A DNA stretch of 64,000 nt from Vicinamibacterales bacterium (GTDB lineage Bacteria > Acidobacteriota > Vicinamibacteria > Vicinamibacterales > UBA2999). A program made the translations under genes and the position numbers. Numbering within the stretch: position 1 is the first letter of the stretch; each line of letters starts with the position of its first letter. The stretch is taken from the NCBI GenBank assembly GCA_041659285.1, contig JBAZYO010000016.1, positions 1 to 64,000 of the forward strand, in the 5' to 3' direction. The notes beneath the pieces are model-generated. The model worked only from the letters and a program-made list of their open reading frames with translations, made no database searches and was not told where the DNA came from. Shown in pieces: positions 42,915 to 50,693 of the stretch.

Positions 42915-43862
42915 TTGAAACCAACCGTTCTCGTCACCAGAAGACTGCCATCCTCGGTCATCGCCCGCCTTGAAGAGGCGTGCGCTGTCGATCTCCACAC
43001 CGGCGGCACGGCGATCTCCCGCGAAGCGTTGTTGCAGCGCGTCGCCGGCAAGCACGCGTTGATCTGTCTGCTTACCGACACCGTGGACGCCGCCGTGGTC
43101 GACGCGGCCGGGCCGCAACTGAAGGTGGTGGCCAATGTTGCGGTGGGCTACAACAACATCGACGTGCCCGCCTGCCGCGCGCGCGGCGTGGCGGTGACCA
43201 ACACGCCGGATGTGCTGACCAACGCCTGCGCCGACTTCACGTGGGCGCTGATTCTCGCGATCACGCGCCGGCTGGGCGAGGGTGAGCGGGTGGTGCGCGC
43301 CGGCGCGTGGGCCGGCTGGGCGCTCGACTACATGCTGGGCATGGAGCTGCGCGGCAAGCAGCTCGGCCTCGTCGGCCTCGGCCGCATCGGCCGCGCGGTG
43401 GCCGACAAGGCGCCGGCATTCGGCATGACCGTGGCGTATGCCACGCGCACGCCGGCCGATCTGCCCGGCGCCACCCACATGCCCCTCGATCGCCTGCTGG
43501 CGACGTCGGACGTGGTGTCGCTGCATTGCCCGATGACGCCGGAGACCAGGCACCTCATCGACCAGAAGGCGCTGACCAAGATGAAGCGGTCGGCCTACCT
43601 GATCAACACCTCGCGTGGCCCCGTCGTTGACGAGGGCGCGCTGGCGTGGGCGCTCACGGAGCGGCTGATCGCCGGGGCCGCGCTCGACGTCTACGAGAAG
43701 GAGCCCGAGATACACCCGGGCCTGATGACGCTGGAGAACGTGCTGCTGATCCCCCACCTGGCAAGCGCGACCACCGAGACCAGGACCGGCATGGCCGACC
43801 TGGCGGTGTCGAACGCCATCGCCGTGCTCAACGGCCAGCCGCCGCTCACCCCGGTGGCGTAA
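42915..43862 (+). CDS. D-2-hydroxyacid dehydrogenase (GyaR/glyoxylate reductase-like)
   Basis: 315 aa, NAD(P)-dependent. LVANVAVGYNNIDVP-type substrate block (VVANVAVGYNNIDVPACRAR), Rossmann GLGRIGRAVADKAPAFGM, and the catalytic Arg in NTSRGPVVDEGAL, Glu in DVYEKEPEIHP and His in PHLASATTETR. It reduces a 2-oxo acid or oxidises the D-hydroxy acid; glyoxylate, hydroxypyruvate or pyruvate are the usual substrates. TTG start 8 bases after the Cys/His protein. In this setting it could recycle the nicotinamide cofactor of the microcompartment, although no encapsulation extension is apparent. Confidence 0.9.
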   Translation: MKPTVLVTRRLPSSVIARLEEACAVDLHTGGTAISREALLQRVAGKHALICLLTDTVDAAVVDAAGPQLKVVANVAVGYNNIDVPACRARGVAVTNTPDVLTNACADFTWALILAITRRLGEGERVVRAGAWAGWALDYMLGMELRGKQLGLVGLGRIGRAVADKAPAFGMTVAYATRTPADLPGATHMPLDRLLATSDVVSLHCPMTPETRHLIDQKALTKMKRSAYLINTSRGPVVDEGALAWALTERLIAGAALDVYEKEPEIHPGLMTLENVLLIPHLASATTETRTGMADLAVSNAIAVLNGQPPLTPVA

Positions 43863-43876
43863 GGGTTGCTCGCGCG

Positions 43877-43975
43877 ACGCATCGAGGAGATGCTCTTGGA
43901 GAAAGCCGTTGAGATGAGCTCATGAAGCGCACCGTAAGCGGTGCCGTTTTCTCCAAGAGCATCCCCTCGACGCGT
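43877..43975. repeat. 28-bp near-perfect inverted repeat spanning the nth start
   Basis: Left arm 43877-43904 (ACGCATCGAGGAGATGCTCT...) and right arm 43948-43975 (complement, 26 of 28 matching) enclose 43 bases. The loop carries an inner perfect hairpin GCACCG-TAAG-CGGTGC and an 8-bp palindrome TGAGCTCA. The ATG of nth at 43922 lies in this loop. Such an element looks like a small mobile or MITE-like palindrome inserted at the gene start. Confidence 0.82.
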
Positions 43976-44665
43976 GCCGCGAACGAGGCCGCCGTCGAAC
44001 GGGTGATGCGGACGCTGGCGCGCAAGATCGACGGCATGGAGCTGCCGGCCGTCGAGAAGATCTCGCAGAGCCAGCAGGAGGATCCTTTCCAGATCCTGAT
44101 CTCGACGCTGCTGTCGGCGCGCACGCAGGACGCGACGACGCTGGCCGCGTCGACGCGGCTGTTCAAGAAGGCGCCGACCCCCGAGGCGGTGGCCGCGCTC
44201 ACCGTGAAGAAGATCGAGAAGCTGATCTACCCGGTGAGTTTCTACCGCAACAAGGCCGAGTTCGTGAAGCAGACCAGTAAGACGCTGGTGGCGAAGTTCG
44301 GCGGCCGCGTGCCGGCGACGCTCGAAGAGCTGGTCACGCTGCCGGGCGTGGGGCGCAAGACGGCCAACCTGGTGATGATCCTGGCCTTCCAGAGCCAGCG
44401 ACACATTTGCGTGGACATCCATGTCCACCGGATCTCGAACCGGCTCGGTTGGGTGCAGACCAGGGAGCCCGAGGAGACCGAGCGGGCGCTGTATCGGGCC
44501 ATCGAAGACCGGTGGTGGCCGGTCATCAACCTCTACCTGGTCACCTGGGGGCAGAACGTCTGCCGCCCGGTGTATCCTCGTTGTGGCGAATGCGCCATCA
44601 TCTCTGAGTGCCGGCGCGTCGGTGTCGGGCGCGTGGGCAAATCCAAAGACCTGCGGAAGGAGTGA
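43922..44665 (+). CDS. nth: Endonuclease III (DNA glycosylase/AP lyase)
   Basis: Base-excision repair of oxidised pyrimidines. Helix-hairpin-helix LPGVGRKTANLV, catalytic Lys in that block's R-K-T and catalytic Asp in CVDIHVHRISNRLG, and the C-terminal 4Fe-4S motif CRPVYPRCGECAIISEC (C-x6-C-x2-C-x5-C). 247 aa from ATG 43922. The first about 20 residues (MKRTVSGAVFSKSIPSTRAA) are encoded by the inverted repeat, so the ancestral start was probably further in (a GTG at VMRTLARKIDG is one option). Confidence 0.94.
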   Translation: MKRTVSGAVFSKSIPSTRAANEAAVERVMRTLARKIDGMELPAVEKISQSQQEDPFQILISTLLSARTQDATTLAASTRLFKKAPTPEAVAALTVKKIEKLIYPVSFYRNKAEFVKQTSKTLVAKFGGRVPATLEELVTLPGVGRKTANLVMILAFQSQRHICVDIHVHRISNRLGWVQTREPEETERALYRAIEDRWWPVINLYLVTWGQNVCRPVYPRCGECAIISECRRVGVGRVGKSKDLRKE

Positions 44666-44670
44666 CCTCA

Positions 44671-45276
44671 ATGTCCGTGCGGATTCTGACGTTCGTTCTC
44701 GCAAGTGTTCTCGCGGGTGTCGTGGCATCGGCGGCCCAGCCCGCGCCGGCCAAGCCCGCGCCGGCCAAGACCCCGGCGCCCGCCGCCAAGCCGGGCCAGA
44801 CCTCGCCCGGCGCCGGCCCCGTGATCGTGGTGGAAACCGAGAAGGGCACCTTCGAGTTCGAAACCTATCCGAACGAAGCGCCGAAGACCGTCGCGCACAT
44901 CATCGGGCTGGTCAACAAGCGCTTCTACAACGGCCAGCGCGTGCATCGCGTGGTGCCGGGCTTCGTGATCCAGATGGGCGACCCGGCCACGCGCGACATG
45001 ACGAAGCAGGCCATGTGGGGCACCGGCGGCAGCGGCACACCGATCGGCGCGGCGGAGATCTCGAAGACGCGCACGCATGTCCGCGGCGCCGTGGCGATGG
45101 CGCACGCTGGCGATGCGTCGAAGGCCGACAGCCAGTTCTACGTGACGCTGGCCGACGTGCATCGCCTCGACAGCGACTACACCGTGTTCGGCAAGATCAT
45201 TTCGGGCATGGACGTGGTGATGAAGATCGCCCAGACCGATCGCATCGTCAGAGTAACCGTGCGCGGGGCAAAGTAG
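44671..45276 (+). CDS. Secreted peptidyl-prolyl cis-trans isomerase, cyclophilin type
   Basis: 201 aa. Signal peptide (MSVRILTFVLASVLAGVVASAAQ), an Ala/Pro/Lys linker and a complete cyclophilin domain: VIVVETEKGTFEFETYPNEA, FYNGQRVHRVVPGFVIQMGD (the active arginine), HVRGAVAMAHAGDASKADSQ, FYVTLADVHRLD and YTVFGKIISGMDVV. Ribosome-binding site GGAAGGAG. It starts 5 bases after nth and its end overlaps the convergent DUF72 gene by 29 bases. Confidence 0.93.
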   Translation: MSVRILTFVLASVLAGVVASAAQPAPAKPAPAKTPAPAAKPGQTSPGAGPVIVVETEKGTFEFETYPNEAPKTVAHIIGLVNKRFYNGQRVHRVVPGFVIQMGDPATRDMTKQAMWGTGGSGTPIGAAEISKTRTHVRGAVAMAHAGDASKADSQFYVTLADVHRLDSDYTVFGKIISGMDVVMKIAQTDRIVRVTVRGAK

Positions 45277-46159
45277 CGACGAGGCCGGCGAGGTCAGGAA
45301 ACCGCTCGACGAGCTCGGCCGGCATCGCCGCCGTCACCGGCTCGTCCAGCATCTTCTTGAGCGTGGTGGCGTTGGCGACGGCCTGCGCGGAAAAGTGGTT
45401 GTTCAGGAACAGGTAGGCTTTCTTCGCGGTCTGCCGCGCCTGCCGCACCTTCTCGGCAATCGGTTCGAGTTCTTGCGCGGAGTAGAGGTAGTTGTAGCGG
45501 TCTTCCGCCTGGTCGTGCTCCCACCATTGCGCCGCGTTCCGGCCGTGGAGGCGCATGTAGAACACATCGCCGTCGGCGGCGGAGAGATCCTGGCGGATCG
45601 AGGAGTCGAACTTGGGCTCGTCGATCTGCACCCAGGCGGCGCGGTGCGATCGGAGCAGTGCGCGCGTTTCCGCCGCGGCATCGCTCCACGACGCGTGCCG
45701 CAGTTCCACCGCCAGGGTGTAGGCCGAAAAGGTGCGCAGCAGCCAGTCCAGGTAGGCGACGGCCTCGGTCGAGTGATGAAAGCTTGGCGGGAACTGCGCC
45801 AGGACAGGCCCCAGCTTGCCGGCCGCGGCGAGCGGGTCGATGCCGCCCCTGAAGGCATCGACGTCGGCCTGTGAAATGGCCGTGGCATCCGTGGTCATGC
45901 CCGGGTGCGTGAACTTCTGGTACAGCTTCACGGCGAACTCGAAGTGGGCGGGCGTGCGGCGGGCCCATCCGAGCGCGACGTTGGCGCGGGGCTGACCGTA
46001 GAAGGTGCTGTTCACCTCAACGGCGTTGAAGCGCTCGGCGTAGAAGCTGAGCTCGTCGAAGCCGCGCTGGCGGTCTTCTGGCAGCGGATAGAAGATGCCG
46101 TTCCACGTGCCCCGGCCCGTGGGGTAATTCCAGCCGGATGTCCCCACGCGCAAGTCCAT
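45248..46159 (-). CDS. DUF72 (YecE) family protein
   Basis: 303 aa TIM-barrel-like DUF72 protein. The family start VGTSGWNYPTGRGTWNGIFY, then FNAVEVNSTFYGQPR, FEFAVKLYQKFTH, GPVLAQFPPSF, AVELRHASW and FYMRLHGRNAAQWWEHD are complete. Some DUF72 proteins bind or cleave nucleic acids, but the function is unsettled. Its start is 23 bases from that of queE, on the opposite strand. Confidence 0.92.
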   Translation of the reverse strand: MDLRVGTSGWNYPTGRGTWNGIFYPLPEDRQRGFDELSFYAERFNAVEVNSTFYGQPRANVALGWARRTPAHFEFAVKLYQKFTHPGMTTDATAISQADVDAFRGGIDPLAAAGKLGPVLAQFPPSFHHSTEAVAYLDWLLRTFSAYTLAVELRHASWSDAAAETRALLRSHRAAWVQIDEPKFDSSIRQDLSAADGDVFYMRLHGRNAAQWWEHDQAEDRYNYLYSAQELEPIAEKVRQARQTAKKAYLFLNNHFSAQAVANATTLKKMLDEPVTAAMPAELVERFPDLAGLVATLPRARLL

Positions 46160-46182
46160 GGAGATAAAGTAATAGGTTCGGG

Positions 46183-46824
46183 ATGCTGACGATCAACGAA
46201 ATATTCCACTCCATCCAGGGGGAGTCCACCCACGCGGGGCGGCCGTGCGTGTTCGTGCGCCTGACGGCCTGCGACCTGCGCTGCCGCTGGTGCGACACGT
46301 CGTACGCCTTCCACGAGGGCCGCAAGATGAGCGTGGCCGACGTGGTCGCCGACGTGGTGGCGCGCGCCTGCCCGGTGGTGGAAGTGACGGGCGGCGAGCC
46401 GCTCCTGCAGCCCGACGTGTATCCGTTGATGCAGCGGCTGCTCGAGGCCGGCAAGACCGTGCTCGTCGAGACCGGCGGACATCGCAGCATCGCCCAGGTT
46501 CCGGCCGGCGTCATCCGCATCATGGATGTGAAGTGCCCCGGCTCGGGCGAGTCGGAACAGAACGACTGGTCGAACCTCGCCCTCCTGACGCCGTCCGACG
46601 AGGTGAAATTCGTGATCGCGGATCGCGCCGACTACGAGTTCGCGCGGGGTGTGGTGGCGCGAGAGAAGCTGACCGGGCGGGTCGCCGCCGTGTTGTTCTC
46701 CCCGGTGCACGGGGAGCTGGATGCGAAGCAGCTGGCCGAATGGGTGATCGCGGACCGTCTCGAGGTCCGCGTCCAGTTGCAGGTGCACAAGTACATCTGG
46801 AGCCCGCAAACGCGTGGCGTCTGA
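46183..46824 (+). CDS. queE: 7-carboxy-7-deazaguanine synthase
   Basis: Radical SAM enzyme of the preQ0 pathway, 213 aa. Substrate block INEIFHSIQGESTHAGRPCV, cluster motif TACDLRCRWCDT (Cys30, Cys34, Cys37), SAM-site VVEVTGGEPLLQPDV and the C-terminal PSDEVKFVIADRADYEFA. It runs directly into queC, which overlaps its end by 11 bases, so the two are coupled. Confidence 0.95.
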   Translation: MLTINEIFHSIQGESTHAGRPCVFVRLTACDLRCRWCDTSYAFHEGRKMSVADVVADVVARACPVVEVTGGEPLLQPDVYPLMQRLLEAGKTVLVETGGHRSIAQVPAGVIRIMDVKCPGSGESEQNDWSNLALLTPSDEVKFVIADRADYEFARGVVAREKLTGRVAAVLFSPVHGELDAKQLAEWVIADRLEVRVQLQVHKYIWSPQTRGV

Positions 46825-47557
46825 GATGTGGCGTCCGGCTTCCTTGGCCCGCCAGAGCCGCGAGTCGGCGACGGCGGCAGCCGGACCTCGGGCCGTCGTC
46901 CTGCTGAGCGGCGGGCTCGATTCGTACACCGCCGCCGCCGTCGCCCGGCGCGACGGCTTCGCGCTGTCTGCCCTCAGCATCAATTACGGCCAGCGCCATG
47001 CCCGCGAGCTGGCCGCCGCGCGGGTCGTCGCCCAGGCCCTCGGCGTCGAGCGTCACCTGGAGCTGGCGCTCGACCTCTCGCAGATTGGCGGGTCGTCGCT
47101 GACCTCATCGGCGATCGACGTGCCCAAGGACCACCCGATCGACCCGAACGAGATCCCCAACACCTACGTGCCGGCGCGCAACACCATCTTCCTCTCCCTC
47201 GCCCTCGGCTGGGCGGAGGTCCTCGGTGCCGCCGACCTTGTGATCGGCGTGAACGCGCTGGATTATTCCGGGTATCCCGATTGCCGTCCGGAGTTCATCC
47301 GGGCCTTCGAGCAGCTCGCCCGCCTCGCCACCAAGGCCGGGGTCGAGGGTCGGCCGCTGACCGTCCACACGCCGCTGATCAGCCTGTCGAAGGCCGACAT
47401 CATCCGGCTGGGGCTGTCGCTGGGCCTCGATTACGGGCTGACGCACAGTTGCTATGACCCCGCCGCGTCCGGCCACCCGTGCGGGCACTGCGACAGCTGC
47501 CGCCTGCGCGCCGCGGGGTTCGCAGAGGCTGGTGCAACCGATCCGCTGATCCGCTGA
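46814..47557 (+). CDS. queC: 7-cyano-7-deazaguanine synthase
   Basis: ATP-dependent preQ0 synthase of the ExsB family, for queuosine. PP-loop AVVLLSGGLDSYTAAAVARR, SINYGQRHARELAAAR, NTYVPARNTIFLSLALGWAE, and the C-terminal zinc site HSCYDPAASGHPCGHCDSCR. 247 aa from GTG 46814; ATG 46827 is a second option. Either way the first about 25 residues (MWRPASLARQSRESATAAAG) come from a dispersed repeat, so the original start was probably just before RAVVLLSGG. Confidence 0.94.
   Translation: MASEMWRPASLARQSRESATAAAGPRAVVLLSGGLDSYTAAAVARRDGFALSALSINYGQRHARELAAARVVAQALGVERHLELALDLSQIGGSSLTSSAIDVPKDHPIDPNEIPNTYVPARNTIFLSLALGWAEVLGAADLVIGVNALDYSGYPDCRPEFIRAFEQLARLATKAGVEGRPLTVHTPLISLSKADIIRLGLSLGLDYGLTHSCYDPAASGHPCGHCDSCRLRAAGFAEAGATDPLIR
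46825..46887. repeat. Nested dispersed repeat at the start of queC
   Basis: GATGTGGCGTCCGGCTT at the left and CAGCCGGACC at the right are the arms of the palindrome seen intact at 49401. The 37 bases in between (CCTTGGCCCGCCAGAGCCGC..GGCGACGGCGG) look like a diverged second GC-rich element. Confidence 0.6.
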
Positions 47558-47576
47558 TACCATTCGCGTTGACCCC

Positions 47577-49388
47577 GTGACCCAGCCGCTTCGACGCCAG
47601 ATCTTCACCCTGGTCATCATCCTGACCATCGCGGTCTACGCCGCCATTGGCTACGGCGCGTACGTGACCTACAGCGAACACGTGCGGCAGCTCGTCGCCG
47701 AAACCTCCACCATGGCGGCCACCGTCGTCGTCTACGTGAACCGCAACCTCGAGGCGGCGGATGCCGTGGCCGTAACGGCGTCGCGCCACCCGAGCATGCG
47801 CGCCCTGGATCCGCGCGCCACCACCGAGGTGCTGTTGCCGCTGGTCGGCGGACGCGATCGCCTGCTCAACAACGCGCTGATGGCCGACACCAACGGCCAG
47901 GTCCAGGCCTGGGCGCGGCCGCCGAACGCGGCCGTGGAGGGGACGGTGGACCCGGCCTGGATCCGGCAGATGGCCGCGACCGGGCAGACGCAAGTCAGCC
48001 CCATGCTGGGCGGGCCCGGCGAGGCCGCCCACGCGATCATGCTGGGGTACCCGATCATGTCCCTCGAGAACGAGGTCGTGGGCGTGCTCGGCCTCTCCGT
48101 GCATCTTGAAGCGCTCGAGCTGGTCCTCGGGTCGATTCCGCTGCCGCCCGGCTCGGTGGTGACGCTGACCGACCAGAACAGCGTGGTCGTGGCCCGTAGC
48201 CTCGACGCCGGGAAGTACGTCGGCCGGGCCATCACCGCTCCGTCCGAGCGCCGCGAACCCGAGGACGTGCCGTCAACGGTGATTCGCACGGGGGCGGACG
48301 GGGTGGAACGCGTGTTCAGCAACGCCGTGGTGGAGCGCGGGCCGTGGCTGGCCAGCGTCGGCATTCCGACCAGCGTCGCGCGCGCCCGGACCGCGCCGAT
48401 CTATCGCCGCAACTTCGCCATCTCGCTGCTCTCGACGGTTCTCGTCTTCACGTTCGCGTTCATCTTCGGACGCCGCTGGCTGAAGGCCTTCGGTCACCTC
48501 GACGAGGCGGCGCGCCGCGTCAGCCGCGGCGACCTGTCGCCGCTCGACGAGCGTCCCATGCCGACCGCGGAGATGGCGCACCTGCAGCAGACGGTGAGCC
48601 GCATGATCACCAACCTGAAGAGCGCGCGCGAGTCGATCGCCGCGCAGGTGGATGACGAGCGGCGGATGCGGGAGGAGTTGCAATCGCTGCAGCAGCAGGT
48701 GATCCGGCAGGAGCGGCTCGCCGCCATCGGCGTGCTGGTGTCCGGCGTGGCGCACGAGCTGAACAACCCGTTGCAGGCCATCCTCGGCTTCGCCGAGCTC
48801 CTGCAGATGCAGAAAGACATGCCTGAGCAGGCGCGCGCCGACCTCTCGCTGATCCAGAAGGAAAGCGCCCGCGCCAGCGCCATCATCCGCAACCTGTCCC
48901 GGTTTGGCCGCCAGATGTCCGAGCCGACGCCGGTGAAGCTCCGCGACGTGGTGGCGTCGGTGATGGAGCTCCGTCACCGCAAGCTCGAGGAGCTGGGCAT
49001 CCGGGTCGTGGTTGAAGAGCAGTCGCAGGCGCTGGTGATGGCCGTCTTCACGGAGCTGCAGCAGGTGCTGCTCAACTTCGCCATCAACGCCGAACAGGCC
49101 ATCGTCCAGGCCGGCCCGCCGATCCGGCAGATCACGATTCGCACCGGCGACCGAGACGGATGGGCATGGATGGAGGTCGAGGATTCGGGCCACGGCGTGC
49201 CGCCGGAACACGAGGCCAAGCTGTTCCAGCCGTTCTACACGACCAAGCCGGTGGGCGAGGGCACGGGCCTCGGCCTGTCGGTGAGCTACGACATCATCCG
49301 GTCGCATGACGGCCGGATTGGCTATCGCCGGTCGCCTGCCGGCGGGGCCGTGTTCTTCTTCGACCTGCCGATCGTTCCCAAAGAGTAG
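47577..49388 (+). CDS. Sensor histidine kinase with double-Cache domain
   Basis: 603 aa. Transmembrane helix about 12-32, an extracytoplasmic dCache-type sensor (about 35-275, LMADTNGQVQAWARPPN and VVTLTDQNSVVVARSLD), a second helix about 280-300, HAMP (KAFGHLDEAARRVSRGD), a coiled coil, HisKA with the phosphoacceptor near residue 393 (GVAHELNNPLQAILGF), and HATPase_c (FAINAEQAIVQAG, VEDSGHGVPPEHEAKLFQPF, GEGTGLGLSVSYDI). No receiver domain and no response regulator in the neighbourhood, so it is an orphan here. GTG start. Confidence 0.93.
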   Translation: MTQPLRRQIFTLVIILTIAVYAAIGYGAYVTYSEHVRQLVAETSTMAATVVVYVNRNLEAADAVAVTASRHPSMRALDPRATTEVLLPLVGGRDRLLNNALMADTNGQVQAWARPPNAAVEGTVDPAWIRQMAATGQTQVSPMLGGPGEAAHAIMLGYPIMSLENEVVGVLGLSVHLEALELVLGSIPLPPGSVVTLTDQNSVVVARSLDAGKYVGRAITAPSERREPEDVPSTVIRTGADGVERVFSNAVVERGPWLASVGIPTSVARARTAPIYRRNFAISLLSTVLVFTFAFIFGRRWLKAFGHLDEAARRVSRGDLSPLDERPMPTAEMAHLQQTVSRMITNLKSARESIAAQVDDERRMREELQSLQQQVIRQERLAAIGVLVSGVAHELNNPLQAILGFAELLQMQKDMPEQARADLSLIQKESARASAIIRNLSRFGRQMSEPTPVKLRDVVASVMELRHRKLEELGIRVVVEEQSQALVMAVFTELQQVLLNFAINAEQAIVQAGPPIRQITIRTGDRDGWAWMEVEDSGHGVPPEHEAKLFQPFYTTKPVGEGTGLGLSVSYDIIRSHDGRIGYRRSPAGGAVFFFDLPIVPKE

Positions 49389-49400
49389 TGCTCAGCATCA

Positions 49401-49428
49401 ATGTGGCGTCCGGCTTTAGCCGGACCAT
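49401..49428. repeat. Dispersed palindrome ATGTGGCGTCCGGCTTTAGC, intact copy
   Basis: GGCGTCCGGCTT-TAGCCGGACC: a palindrome built on the arms GTCCGGCT/AGCCGGAC. It lies in the gap between the kinase and alaX genes, outside coding sequence. The two nested copies at 38972 and 46825 share both arms. Confidence 0.85.
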
Positions 49429-49437
49429 CTGGAGCCG

Positions 49438-50625
49438 ATGACTAACCGCCTTTATTACACCGAACCCTGCCGCACCGAGTTCGACGCCACCGTTGTCGCC
49501 GTGGACACCGTGGCCGGGCGGACGCACGTCACGCTCGATCAGACTGTGTTTTATCCCACCTCCGGCGGCCAGCCCTTCGACACCGGCACGCTCGGCGGCG
49601 CGGCGGTGAGCGACGTGATCGAACGGGAAGACGGCACCATTGCGCACGTCACCTCCGGGTCGTTGACGGTGGGCGACGTGGTGCAGGGCGCCATCGACTG
49701 GGCGCGCCGGTTCGATCACATGCAGCAGCACTCCGGGCAGCACGTGCTGTCGGCGGCATTCGACCGCCTCTTCGGTGTTCGCACCGAGAGCTTCCATATG
49801 GGCACGCTGTCGGCCACGATCGATCTGGCGCGGGAAGTCACCGCCTCCGAGGTGGCGAAGGCGGAAGACGAAGCGAACCGCGTGGTGTGGGAGGACCGGC
49901 CGGTGGCCATCCGCTTCGCGACCGCTGAGGAAGCGGCGAAGATGCCGCTGCGCAAGGAGTCGATTCGCACCGGACCGCTGCGCCTGATCGACGTGGACGG
50001 CTTCGACCTGTCGGCCTGCGGCGGCACGCACGTCTCGAGGACTGGAGCCATCGGGGTGATTGCCATCGGTGGGTGTGAGAAGTTCCGCGGCGGCTCGCGC
50101 GTCGAGTTCCTGTGCGGCGGCCGGGCGCTCAATCGCTTCCGCCTGTGGCGCGATTCACTGGCGGCCACGCAGAAGTTCCTGTCGGTCGCGCCGGAAGAAA
50201 TGGCCGCGGCGGTGGAGCGGATGCAGGGCGACAGCAAGGCGCAGCAGCGCACCCTGCGAGGGTTCCAAGAAAAGCTCGCGACTCACGAGGCGCACACGCT
50301 TCTCGAAAAGGCCGTGCCATCAGGCGATCACGTGGTCGTGATCGAAGCCCTCGAGGGCTGGGACGCGCAGGGCCTCAAGGCAATCGCCGTCGCCGCGGCG
50401 GCCGAGAAGACCGACGCCGTGGTGGCCTTGTTCACGACGACGGCTCCGGCACTGGTCGTGATCGCGCGCGGTGCGAGCGCCACTGTCGATGCCGGCGCTG
50501 TTCTCAAAGGTCTGGTTGCGAAGTTTGGCGGCAAGGGTGGTGGCAAGCCAGACCTGGCGCAGGGCGGAGGTCTAATGGGTTCGTCAGCGGAAGTGACGGA
50601 ATTCGCCCGCGCCTTGCTTGGTTGA
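49438..50625 (+). CDS. alaX: Alanyl-tRNA editing protein (AlaX-L type with DHHA1 domain)
   Basis: 395 aa. Hydrolyses mischarged seryl- or glycyl-tRNA(Ala) in trans. N-terminal barrel FYPTSGGQPFDTGTL, zinc site HSGQH (98-102) with CGGTH (Cys194, His198), then the C-terminal DHHA1 domain (FGGKGGGKPDLAQGGGLMGS). It resembles the editing half of AlaRS with the oligomerisation domain but no aminoacylation part. Confidence 0.92.
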   Translation: MTNRLYYTEPCRTEFDATVVAVDTVAGRTHVTLDQTVFYPTSGGQPFDTGTLGGAAVSDVIEREDGTIAHVTSGSLTVGDVVQGAIDWARRFDHMQQHSGQHVLSAAFDRLFGVRTESFHMGTLSATIDLAREVTASEVAKAEDEANRVVWEDRPVAIRFATAEEAAKMPLRKESIRTGPLRLIDVDGFDLSACGGTHVSRTGAIGVIAIGGCEKFRGGSRVEFLCGGRALNRFRLWRDSLAATQKFLSVAPEEMAAAVERMQGDSKAQQRTLRGFQEKLATHEAHTLLEKAVPSGDHVVVIEALEGWDAQGLKAIAVAAAAEKTDAVVALFTTTAPALVVIARGASATVDAGAVLKGLVAKFGGKGGGKPDLAQGGGLMGSSAEVTEFARALLG

Positions 50626-50693
50626 CCCCGTTCAGCGTTGCCCGCGTCGGGCGTGAGGCACCTCGCCGCACTCGGCGATGGTATCGTTCTTAG

